Of a DNA stretch of 64,000 nt, positions 39,905 through 47,776 are shown one piece after another. Both the position numbers and the translations under genes were made by a program. The stretch spans positions 1,984,001 to 2,048,000 of the forward strand of contig OY729512.2 of assembly GCA_963422445.2 (NCBI GenBank), read 5' to 3'. Position 1 is the stretch's first letter, and each line of letters starts with the position of its first letter. The notes beneath the pieces are model-generated. The model had not been told where the DNA came from and made no database searches. It saw only the letters and a program-made list of their open reading frames with translations. Source of the DNA: G963422445 sp963422445 (GTDB lineage Bacteria > Pseudomonadota > Alphaproteobacteria > Thalassobaculales > Thalassobaculaceae).

Positions 39905-39942
39905 TACCTTGAAAACTGTGTCCTATTGAAAGCATCCGGGCA

Positions 39943-40031
39943 GGCCATACACAGTCAACTTGAGGACGCGCGACGAAACGTCAGGCGACATCCTGGCGGC
40001 GGTCCACTTAACACAGGAGGGGAAGAGATGA
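39943..40031 (+). pseudogene. Eco29kI-family restriction endonuclease, 3' end
   Basis: Continues from the 5' part as HPGRPYTVNLRTRDETSGDI, LAAVHLTQEGKR, stop TGA 40029-40031. Eco29kI-type enzymes have W(D/N)TLHPGR at this position. The stop overlaps the ATG of the next small gene by 3 bases. Confidence 0.75.
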
Positions 40032-40207
40032 GCAAGGAACCGAGAGAACCCCACCCGATTGAACGGCGTACCGTTCGGGTGAAACCGCATGTCTACCAGC
40101 CGAGCAAGACGGAGCTTCAAGAGCCGGTGCGGATCGACGCAACGCCAGACGAACTTGCGGCGGCGGTGCTGAGGCCCGTGCGGATGATCGAAGACCCGGA
40201 CGCCTGA
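40028..40207 (+). CDS. Small 59-residue protein of the restriction-modification transposon
   Basis: Start ATG overlaps the endonuclease stop (ATGA) and is preceded by AGGAGGGGAAG, an excellent ribosome site. The sequence is charged and proline-rich (RRTVRVKPHVYQPSKTELQE, ATPDELAAAVLRPVRMIEDP) with no helix-turn-helix, so it does not look like a controller (C) protein. I do not recognise the family. Coupling to the endonuclease suggests a function in the same module. Confidence 0.6.
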   Translation: MSKEPREPHPIERRTVRVKPHVYQPSKTELQEPVRIDATPDELAAAVLRPVRMIEDPDA

Positions 40208-40264
40208 CTTCCTACTTGGAGACCGGGACGGAATCGAACCGGGGTAAGATTGTGACTTTCGTAT

Positions 40265-41761
40265 GAACCTCTTGCAAAATTCCTGTCCCCAGGGTCCGGT
40301 GAGGCCGGATCGGTCGGTTGATCCCGGTCACCTCTGCACCTGGAGGTCGGAATCCATGGATTCGCGGTGTCTCATCAGAGATGATGAGAACAAACAGGGA
40401 CCTTTGCGGACATCGGGACACGCTTCTCCGGGCCACTCTCTTCGAGAGGGCCGTGAAGGGTCGGCATGCGTTGTCGGAGCGCGCTATGAGGCGGCGAGAC
40501 GTATCAACTGGTCAGCCGCCAGGGCCAGGATGCCGAACATGAGATGGCAGGCGACCCTGGAATGTCCGCGGACGCGGACATGGCGTCCGCCACACTCATC
40601 CTTGAGGCGGGCGTTGGTCCTCTCGACACCGGACCGGATCCGGAACCGCACGTTCTCGGGATCGACATGGCCTACTGCACGCCGGGCCCGGGCCTCCCGG
40701 TCTCGCTCCTCCTTGAGGTCCTTGTCCCGGCGCGGATTGACATCGATGATCGGAACATGGCCAAGCCGTTCGCTCATCTGGTAGATCTCCCTGGCATCAT
40801 AGGCCGCGTCCATGAGATCGTAGAGATTGGTCACACGCGCGGCGGTCATCATCGCCAGCGGGATCGCGACCTGGCTGTCATGGACGGATGCCGAGGTGAG
40901 AACGGTACTCAGCGGCACCCCGCAGTCTGCTGTGTCGATAGGCAGCTTGTAACCGCGCCAGGCCTCCAGGATCCCCCCTGGCAGTCTTCTTTGCCCCGTG
41001 ATCGCAGAGCTTCGGCAGCGCGTCGAGCCTCTCATCGAGATCCATCCCGTTCGCTTGCCGTTCGAGACGCCCAGGCTCCTTCGTCCTCTCCGCGCCCTTG
41101 CGGGGCCGGCCGCGCTTGCGGTTCGGCGTCCTGGCCTTCGGCTTCGGGGCCGGCGTCTCCCGGGCCTCGATGGCCGTCGAGGTCCGGGAGACGTGGCCGA
41201 TGAGCGCGTCGCCCAGTGTCTCTGCAACCAGAGCCGCGTGCATCCTCTCCGGAAGACGGGACTGCGAAAATTCGGCGAACGCCCGCGAAAACGTCGCTTC
41301 ACGCGGGATCTCCGCGACACGCGACCAGCCGCACAGCCGGCGCAACGTCGGGTCCACCTTGAGCCTGTCGATCAGATGGCGGGTCGTCGGCAGACCCCAT
41401 ACCGCCTTGGCGATGAAGCCACGGGCCAGCGCCCGGCGATCCTCCCGGGGCCGACCCGGACCGGTCCACACCTCATCGACGAAGCCCTCCACCTTGACGA
41501 GATCGAGAGCTGTCACGAAACGCTTGTGCGTCTCGAGGAGAGGACCGACCGCCTCGGCCAACGCAGGGAAAAGGTCCCCTTGAAATCGTTGCCAGAGATC
41601 GGATAGGGTCGAGCCAAGGGTCATCGGGGCCACCTCGTGGTATCTTGTTATTGTGGAAACACAACATACCACGAGGTGGCCCCGAAACCCAGGCCTTCGA
41701 CAACAAAATCAGCCTCGAGAAGGCAAAAAACCGGTCGGGCCGGCAATTTTGCAAGAAGCTC
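40265..41761 (-). mobile_element. IS copy 2 (IS4/IS5-superfamily, 1497 bp)
   Basis: Same element and length as IS copy 1, opposite orientation, with a clean 4-bp duplication GTAT (40261-40264 and 41762-41765). It is inserted within the right terminal repeat of the restriction-modification transposon. Keeps the stem-loop upstream of its transposase start. Confidence 0.9.
40484..41624 (-). pseudogene. Transposase of IS copy 2 (two frames)
   Basis: Start ATG 41624. Same two-frame structure as copy 1, with the shift at the same G-run (about 40975), and only scattered substitutions between copies (for example SRTSTAIEARE here, SRDPTAIEARE in copy 1). The catalytic part ends at 40484. Confidence 0.8.
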
Positions 41762-41774
41762 GTATATAATCCCC

Positions 41775-42269
41775 TTTTGTTTTGCATGCGCAGGACGGTG
41801 TCCAATCGCGGCCCGTTCCGGCGTGCCCGGCGACCGAGTAATCGTTGATGCGGGTACCAGCGAAGCGTATCGCCCTGCGTGGCTCGTGACCTCCGTTCGA
41901 TCGGCCCTGACATGCCTCAATTCTGAAACAGCGGCGGCACCGATACGGTGCGTCAATTCCGGGCAGCCCTTCGACGGAGACTGCGCGGAGCCCGGGCCGG
42001 TGCGGCGGATCATCGTCAACGGGGACGATGTCCGGATTGGTGGTGTTTGCTCTGCCAGACCGCTGTGCCAGGATATCGGTCAACCGCCACTGACGAAGGA
42101 CGGACCGCTTCGTCGGGACACTGGCCATTTTGCGTTTGCGCAGCAGGGGGCGCTCTGGCACCCTCGGCCCATGCATGATGACTTCGCGCATTTTCAGGCT
42201 TTAACATCTGTCGGGGAATTTCGTATGATCATCAGGGTGAGGGATGTCCTGACCTTGGGTATGACAGCT
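41775..42269. other. Upstream region of clpS; no gene recognised
   Basis: Continuation of the phasin-clpS intergenic region beyond the transposon. Open frames across it are extensions of the clpS frame without coding character. It probably contains the clpS-clpA promoter. Confidence 0.4.
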
Positions 42270-42599
42270 ATGAGCGATGACGATCATCAGAACGGCAGCA
42301 ACCGGAACAACACTAATGTCGTTGTCAAGGTTCGACCGAAGACCAAGAAACCGTCGATGTACAAGGTCATCATGCTCAATGATGATTTCACGCCGATGGA
42401 GTTCGTCGTCCATGTTCTTGTCCGGTTTTTCGCCATGAGCGAGGACGCGGCGACTAAGATCATGCTGCATGTGCATCAGCGCGGCGTCGGGGTTTGCGGC
42501 ACCTACACCTATGAGGTCGCCGAGACCAAGGTGACGCAGGTCATGGACTTCGCGCGCCAACATCAGCATCCCCTGCGATGCACTCTGGAAAAGGCATAG
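42270..42599 (+). CDS. clpS: ATP-dependent Clp protease adaptor ClpS
   Basis: 109 residues. Delivers N-end rule (N-degron) substrates to ClpAP. A flexible Asn-rich N-terminus is followed by KPSMYKVIMLNDDFTPMEFV, the ND(D/Y)xTPMEFV signature, with HVHQRGVGVCGTYTYEVAET and the C-terminal LRCTLEKA. An ATG three codons upstream (42261) is an alternative start. clpA begins 4 bases after the stop. Confidence 0.95.
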   Translation: MSDDDHQNGSNRNNTNVVVKVRPKTKKPSMYKVIMLNDDFTPMEFVVHVLVRFFAMSEDAATKIMLHVHQRGVGVCGTYTYEVAETKVTQVMDFARQHQHPLRCTLEKA

Positions 42600-42603
42600 G
42601 TCA

Positions 42604-44922
42604 ATGATCTCGAAGAATCTCGAGGAGGGGCTGCATCGTGCATTGGCATACGCCAACGAGCGGTATCACGAATACGCCACGCTGGAGCATCTGCTCTATG
42701 CCCTGACCGAGGATCAGGACGCGGTCGCGGTGCTGCAGGCCTGCGGAGTCGATATCCCCCGGCTCAGTTCCGATCTGCTCGCCTATATCGACGATGACCT
42801 TTCGAATCTGGTTTCGCCGAATGCGGGCGAGGCGAAGCCGACCGCAGGATTTCAGCGGGTCGTGCAACGGGCAGTGATCCATGTCCAGTCTTCCTCCAGC
42901 AGCAAGAGCGAGGTAACTGGCGCGAATATCCTGGTCGCGCTGTTTTCGGAACGCGAAAGCCATGCAGTCTATTTCCTGCAGGAGCAGGACATGTCGCGCT
43001 TCGATGCTGTCAATTTCATCTCCAACGGCATTGCCAAGGCGCGCGGTGAAACCGCGGACCACCGGGTCGATGGCGCCGATGTGGATGCGAAGGCCGACAA
43101 CGTGAACAAGAGCGGCAACGCCGCCCTCGACGCATATTGCGTCGATCTCAATGCCAAGGCGACTGCCAACCGGATCGATCCACTGATCGGCCGCGACTTT
43201 GAGGTTGAGCGGACAATCCAGATCTTGTGCCGGCGTACCAAGAACAATCCGCTTTATGTCGGGGATCCGGGCGTTGGCAAGACCGCGATTGCCGAGGGGC
43301 TGGCGCGGCGGATCGTCGACAAGGAGGTACCCGAAGTTCTCACCGAAGCGCAGATCTTTACGCTCGATATGGGCGCGTTGCTCGCCGGCACCCGCTATCG
43401 CGGCGATTTCGAGGAGCGGTTGAAGGCGGTGATCGCCGAGATCGAGAAAAACCCGAACGCGATCCTGTTCATCGACGAGATCCACACCGTGATCGGAGCC
43501 GGCGCGACCTCAGGCGGCGCGATGGATGCCTCCAATCTCTTGAAACCGGCCTTGCAGTCGGGTTCTCTGAAATGTATCGGCTCGACGACCTACAAGGAGT
43601 ACCGGCGGTATTTCGAAAAGGACCGGGCGCTGGTGCGCCGCTTTCAGAAGATCGACGTGAACGAGCCGACAGTCGAGGATTGCGTCAAGATCCTGAAGGG
43701 GCTGAAGCCGTATTACGAGGAGCATCACAAGGTCCGGTATACGTTCGATGCCCTGAAATGCGCGGTCGAGTTGTCGGCGCGGTATATCGGTGACCGGAAG
43801 TTGCCGGACAAGGCGATCGACGTGATCGACGAGGTCGGCGCAGCGCAGATGCTTCTTGCGCCGTCGCGGCGCAAGAAGACGGTGACAGTTCGTGATGTCG
43901 AGGACATCGTGGCCAAGATAGCCCGCATTCCGCCGAAGAGCGTGTCGACCGATGACAAGACTGTCTTGCAGAATCTCGAAGCTGACCTCAAACGGGTCGT
44001 GTTCGGGCAGGACAAGGCGATCGGGGCACTGACCAGCGCCATCAAACTGGCCCGTGCCGGTTTGCGGGAACCGGAAAAACCGATCGGGAACTATCTCTTT
44101 TCGGGTCCGACCGGCGTTGGCAAGACCGAGGTAGCCCGTCAGCTTGCCGCGGTGCTCGGTGTTGAACTGACCCGGTTCGACATGTCGGAATACATGGAAC
44201 GGCACAGCGTTTCACGCCTGATCGGCGCCCCTCCGGGTTATGTCGGTTTTGATCAGGGCGGGCTTTTGACTGATGCGATCGACCAGCACCCACATTGCGT
44301 GCTGCTGCTCGACGAGATCGAGAAGGCGCACCCCGACCTGTTTAACATTCTGCTGCAGATCATGGATCACGGCAAACTCACCGACCACAACGGCAAGACC
44401 GTCGACTTCCGTAACGTCATCCTGATCATGACGACGAATGCCGGGGCTGCCGATCTGGCGAAAGAAGCGATCGGTTTCGGGCGCAGTAATCGGGTTGGCG
44501 ATGACACCGAAGCAATCAACCGGATGTTCGCGCCGGAATTCCGCAACCGGCTTGATGCAACCATTGCCTTCGCCGGCCTAATGCCGGAGACCATTGCCCG
44601 GGTGGTCGAGAAGTTCGTGATGCAGCTCGAAGCCCAGCTTGCGGACCGTCATGTCGTGATCGAACTGACGGACGAGGCTCGTAACTGGATTGCCGAAAGG
44701 GGCTATGACAAGCTTTACGGGGCGCGGCCGCTGGCGCGCATGATCCAGGAGCACATCAAGAAACCGCTAGCCGAAGAGCTGTTGTTTGGTGCTTTGGTCA
44801 AGGGCGGGGTGGTTCGAATCCGACTCGAGGACAAGGCACTGGCGTTCGATTTCGAGCCGACGAAACGACCGACCCGCAAATCGGGTGAACCAGCGGGAAA
44901 AACATCCGAACTCGTGCGATGA
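42604..44922 (+). CDS. clpA: ATP-dependent Clp protease ATP-binding subunit ClpA
   Basis: 772 residues, AAA+ unfoldase of the ClpAP protease. N-terminal Clp_N repeats (about 1-145) dock ClpS. First AAA module with Walker A GDPGVGKTAIAE (about 221-232) and Walker B ILFIDEIHTVIGAG. Second module with Walker A SGPTGVGKTEVAR (about 500-512) and VLLLDEIEKAHPD. C-terminal sensor region GYDKLYGARPLARMIQ. No M domain as in ClpB. Full family length. Confidence 0.95.
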   Translation: MISKNLEEGLHRALAYANERYHEYATLEHLLYALTEDQDAVAVLQACGVDIPRLSSDLLAYIDDDLSNLVSPNAGEAKPTAGFQRVVQRAVIHVQSSSSSKSEVTGANILVALFSERESHAVYFLQEQDMSRFDAVNFISNGIAKARGETADHRVDGADVDAKADNVNKSGNAALDAYCVDLNAKATANRIDPLIGRDFEVERTIQILCRRTKNNPLYVGDPGVGKTAIAEGLARRIVDKEVPEVLTEAQIFTLDMGALLAGTRYRGDFEERLKAVIAEIEKNPNAILFIDEIHTVIGAGATSGGAMDASNLLKPALQSGSLKCIGSTTYKEYRRYFEKDRALVRRFQKIDVNEPTVEDCVKILKGLKPYYEEHHKVRYTFDALKCAVELSARYIGDRKLPDKAIDVIDEVGAAQMLLAPSRRKKTVTVRDVEDIVAKIARIPPKSVSTDDKTVLQNLEADLKRVVFGQDKAIGALTSAIKLARAGLREPEKPIGNYLFSGPTGVGKTEVARQLAAVLGVELTRFDMSEYMERHSVSRLIGAPPGYVGFDQGGLLTDAIDQHPHCVLLLDEIEKAHPDLFNILLQIMDHGKLTDHNGKTVDFRNVILIMTTNAGAADLAKEAIGFGRSNRVGDDTEAINRMFAPEFRNRLDATIAFAGLMPETIARVVEKFVMQLEAQLADRHVVIELTDEARNWIAERGYDKLYGARPLARMIQEHIKKPLAEELLFGALVKGGVVRIRLEDKALAFDFEPTKRPTRKSGEPAGKTSELVR

Positions 44923-45362
44923 GTTTAAAATCGGCGTCCGGTCGGTCCCGTCTGGCGCCGGTGCCGCAAACTGCAGTGACGGAAGCAAGCCGGGCCCGCT
45001 TCCGGCCTGTCAGGCGGCGTGGCGAATGTCGGCGTTCCGAAGCGCTGCCGACAGCAAGTCGGGGTCGACGCGCCAGCGATCATCAAGTCTGAGTCCGACG
45101 TCCTGCCTGTCAGCAATCAGTGCCATCAGGTCGTCAATCCCGATATTCGCCATTTCGGCGGCTTCATCGGCGGTCAGGCAGTATCTTTCAAGCATCTCTG
45201 ATGCTCCTCGATTGCTGCAATGGTCCAGATGATCCGGGCGTCACAGGGCAATCCCGTTGGCGCACCCGAAACCGGGCCGATACATAATCGCCATGTTTTC
45301 TGATTTCAAGGGATTGTGTGCACTGCAATATCGCTGGTGTTGCAAAGATATCGAAACCGCGC
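44923..45362. other. Intergenic region between clpA and the acetyltransferase gene
   Basis: Contains one possible small gene (45010-45195, minus). Nothing else recognised; a GC-rich dyad (GGAAGC/GCTTCC) near 44980-45003 lacks a T-run. Confidence 0.4.
45010..45195 (-). CDS. Small hypothetical protein, excisionase/MerR-like helix pattern
   Basis: 61 residues: LTADEAAEMANIGIDDLMAL, IADRQDVGLRLDDRWRVDPD. The pattern of an N-terminal helix-turn-helix followed by a small wing recalls excisionase-type DNA-binding folds, but no family is certain. Frame, length and position between two core genes make it a plausible real gene; an AGGAG-like site lies upstream of the ATG. Confidence 0.4.
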   Translation of the reverse strand: MLERYCLTADEAAEMANIGIDDLMALIADRQDVGLRLDDRWRVDPDLLSAALRNADIRHAA

Positions 45363-46529
45363 TTATTCGGCCTTTCTGAATGGGCTGGCGTCTTCGATAT
45401 GGACTTTTTCGAGAGCCATATGGTGCGCTTCCCGGTTCACGAAATCCTCGACGGCCCGGCGGAAGCCCGGGTTTGGAATGTAGTGGTTGCTAAAGGTATA
45501 GCTGGGCCGATAACCGCGCTGGATCTTGTGCTGGCCCTGGGCGCCGGCTTCAACCCGGGCGAGGCCATGTTCGATAGCGAAGTCAATGGCACGGTAATAG
45601 CAGGCTTCAAAATGCAGAAATTTGAAATCCGCGACACAACCCCAATTGCGGCCATAAAGGGTGTCATTGCCGATCAGGTTCAACGCACTGGCAACCAGCT
45701 GACCCTGAAATTCCGCGGTGATCAGTAATACCCGATCAGCCAGATTTCTGCCGAGCGATGTGAAGAAGTCACGTGTGAGATAGGCTGATCCCCATTTCCG
45801 GTCAGAGGTATCAAGGTAGAATCCGTAAAACGCATCCCAATGCCTGGGCTTGATATCATCTCCGGTCAACATCCGGATCTCGATGCCATGCGCCGCAACT
45901 TCCCGCCGTTCCTTGCGGATCGCCTTGCGCTTGCGAGAGTTGAGCGTGGCTAGAAACGTGTCGAACGAGTCGAAGTTCTGATTCTGCCAGTGATACTGCA
46001 AGGCCCGGCGTTTCAGGAAACCCATTTCGCCAAGCAGTTCCCATTCCGCCTCGGGCGGGAAGTTGATGTGCAGCGACGATACTTCGAGTTGTTTGGCCGC
46101 ACCAAGCAGGCCGCCAGCGAGAATTTCCGAAATCGTCAGTTTGTCCTGACCGGTTCTGATCAGAAGCTTCGGACAGGTTACAGGCGTAAAGGGGACAGCG
46201 GACAGAAGTTTCGGGAAATATTTGCCGCCGGAACGTTCATAGGCGTCGGCCCAGCCCCAGTCGAAAACATACTCGCCGTAGGAATGTCCTTTCAGATAAA
46301 GCGGAACGGCCCCGCACAACCGGCCGGTTTCGTCCTCATACAACAGATGTTGCGGCAGCCATCCGGTCTGCGGGCAAACCGAGCCGGACTCTTCGAGGGC
46401 CGACAGAAAAGCATGCGACAAGAACGGGTTGTCTGTCCCAGCACAGGCATCCCATTCGTCCGGCGAAATCTCGGCGATCGACCGGATCAGGCGCACGGAT
46501 TTGAAGGGTTCGTTGCCGTCGGGCATCAC
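45363..46529 (-). CDS. GNAT-fold protein of the COG3146/DUF482 (FemAB-like) family
   Basis: 388 residues. Starts with a short N-terminal segment (ISPDEWDACAGTDNPFLSHA), then the DUF482 block LYLKGHSYGEYVFDWGWADA, LHINFPPEAEW, FLATLNSRKRKAIRKERREV, and the C-terminal GNAT-like LVASALNLIGNDTLYGRNWG with IDFAIEHGLARVEAGAQGQH. Members are presumed peptidoglycan- or aminoacyl-related N-acyltransferases; the real substrate is unknown. It follows the RidA gene by 39 bases on the same strand, likely an operon. Confidence 0.85.
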   Translation of the reverse strand: MMPDGNEPFKSVRLIRSIAEISPDEWDACAGTDNPFLSHAFLSALEESGSVCPQTGWLPQHLLYEDETGRLCGAVPLYLKGHSYGEYVFDWGWADAYERSGGKYFPKLLSAVPFTPVTCPKLLIRTGQDKLTISEILAGGLLGAAKQLEVSSLHINFPPEAEWELLGEMGFLKRRALQYHWQNQNFDSFDTFLATLNSRKRKAIRKERREVAAHGIEIRMLTGDDIKPRHWDAFYGFYLDTSDRKWGSAYLTRDFFTSLGRNLADRVLLITAEFQGQLVASALNLIGNDTLYGRNWGCVADFKFLHFEACYYRAIDFAIEHGLARVEAGAQGQHKIQRGYRPSYTFSNHYIPNPGFRRAVEDFVNREAHHMALEKVHIEDASPFRKAE

Positions 46530-46568
46530 GTCTCTCCGGCGCTGGTTTCGAGAGCCGGGATCACTGTC

Positions 46569-47036
46569 CTATATCAGTTCGAAAATTCCCTCGACCTCAA
46601 CGGCGGCACCGCGTGGCAGGGAATTAGTACCAACTGCGAAGCGGGCATGCTGTCCAGCTTCGCCGAACACATCGACCATGAGGTCGGACGCGCCGTTCAC
46701 GACCTCGGGATGTTCCGTAAAGTCATCAACACAATTGACGAAACCGCCAAGCTTGACAACCCGCGTGATGCGATCGAGATCGCCGCCGCTTGCCGCCTTA
46801 GCCTGTGCAATCAGGTTGAGGCCGCAGATGCGGGCGATCTTCGCGGCTGCCGCGGTGTCAAGATCGCGGCCGACCTTGCCGGCGCCTTCCAGGGTTCCGT
46901 TCCACATCGGCAATTGCCCGGCCACCATGACCAGTCGGCCGGATATGGCATAGGGGACGTAGTTCGCAGCCGGGGCCGCTGCTGCGGGTAATTCCACACC
47001 AAGATCTGCGAGCCGTGCTTCGATTGTTCCCGCCAT
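46569..47036 (-). CDS. RidA family protein (YjgF/YER057c/UK114 type)
   Basis: 155 residues. The family core VMVAGQLPMWNGTLEGAGKV, then a helical half with RICGLNLIAQAKAA and the VKLGGFVNCVDDF segment matches the longer YjgH/Rid-like branch. RidA proteins deaminate reactive enamine/imine intermediates. The canonical Arg of the active site is not obvious in the C-terminal segment (ARFAVGTNSLPRGAAVEVEG), so catalytic activity is uncertain. First gene of a pair with the FemAB-like gene. Confidence 0.85.
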   Translation of the reverse strand: MAGTIEARLADLGVELPAAAAPAANYVPYAISGRLVMVAGQLPMWNGTLEGAGKVGRDLDTAAAAKIARICGLNLIAQAKAASGGDLDRITRVVKLGGFVNCVDDFTEHPEVVNGASDLMVDVFGEAGQHARFAVGTNSLPRGAAVEVEGIFELI

Positions 47037-47477
47037 GAGTTGGGCCTCCAGTTCCGGATGATCGAAACGGCAGCTTAGCCGCTCCAGCCTTGTTCTGCCA
47101 GAACTGATGGCGGATTCCGGAAGCGAGACATCGCCATGAGGCGGGGTGGGTCAGATTGGTGGTACTCCCCCCCCCCCCCAAGGCACGGAGGACGGAGAAA
47201 CCGTTCACAGGAGTTGCAAAAGGCTCTGAAAGCGGCTCGAAGAGACCGTTCCCGACACTTATCCGATAGACATCGGATGATCTCCGAACTGTAACCGTCA
47301 ATCTGGAGACCGGCCAGATCGGTGCAAAGGAATCTACGCACACTACCAATTTATTAAACATAAAACAACACGGACTGCAACACTACAATATATCGAAAGC
47401 TCAAATTCCCGAAATGCCGTATCTTATGACCTGTGCAATTGGTAGCGGCATCATCTGCGACATAGGCAATAAAAAAT
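47037..47477. other. Intergenic region with a poly-C tract; no gene recognised
   Basis: The right part becomes AT-rich. A run of 13 C at 47167-47179 stands out and could be length-variable. No credible reading frame. Confidence 0.5.
47167..47179. repeat. Poly-C tract (13 C)
   Basis: Homopolymer in the upstream region of the RidA gene (minus strand), about 130 bases from its start codon. Possible slippage site. Confidence 0.8.
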
Positions 47478-47597
47478 ACCGCTTATGCACGTAGCTCCGG
47501 TTGCGAGAGTTTGCCGCGAGAAGTTGACTCCTACCGGTCCATTTGGACGGTTTTCGATCAACATGTTGATTAAGCCGGAGCCAAGTGCATAAGCGAT
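47478..47597 (+). mobile_element. MITE 4 (type B, 120 bp)
   Basis: Ends ACCGCTTATGCACGTAGCTC and the complement of AAGTGCATAAGCGAT, perfect 8-bp duplication TAAAAAAT (47470-47477 and 47598-47605). The left interior GCGAGAGTTTGCC and right interior CATGTTGATT match the corresponding ends of the ISXO2-type element, so this is an internal-deletion derivative. Confidence 0.9.
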
Positions 47598-47776
47598 TAA
47601 AAAATATTGTTGGGAATCAGCTTCAAAGAAAGAGCGTCCCTCGGCCTGTGCAGACATGCTCAGCGTAATGCGATCATGCGGCCGAAATCTTGGCACTGCA
47701 GCCGGACAACGACCAGTGCCGTCATGCGGGGTGTTGCGAATCGAAAAGGCCTTTGCAGCCCCCGGTACAAACCAGG

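Larger units (their letters stand above)
37583..39932 (-). mobile_element. Tn5-like IS4-family element with DruA-domain transposase, 2350 bp
   Basis: Flanked by a perfect 10-bp duplication GCATCCGGGC (37573-37582 and 39933-39942) inside the endonuclease gene; weak inverted repeats around TCAAT at each end. Carries one long, now frameshifted gene. Confidence 0.85.
35299..41774 (+). mobile_element. IS1595-family transposon carrying a restriction-modification module
   Basis: Bounded by identical inverted ends of 23 bases (starting GGGGATTATATACGAAAG, 35299-35321; the right end is split by IS copy 2, resuming at 41762-41774) and flanked by a perfect 8-bp duplication TTTTGTTT (35291-35298, 41775-41782). 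Contents in order: broken IS1595 transposase, methyltransferase, Eco29kI-type endonuclease gene interrupted by a Tn5-like element (37583-39932), a 59-codon gene, and IS copy 2 in the right end. Removing the two nested insertions leaves a unit of about 2.6 kb. Confidence 0.85.

Noticed and set aside
37874..40207. 777-codon open frame on the plus strand
   Set aside because: Antisense to the Tn5-like transposase; only its last ~110 codons overlap real plus-strand coding (endonuclease 3' end and, in that frame, the small gene).
40216..40250. tRNA-like 3' end on the minus strand (GGTTCGATTCC followed by GGTCTCCA)
   Set aside because: The T-arm cannot form a 5-bp stem and no anticodon or D-arm follows within the available sequence; at most a fragment or chance similarity.
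44975..45005. Terminator after clpA
   Set aside because: A GGAAGC/GCTTCC dyad exists but has no T-run and weak pairing.
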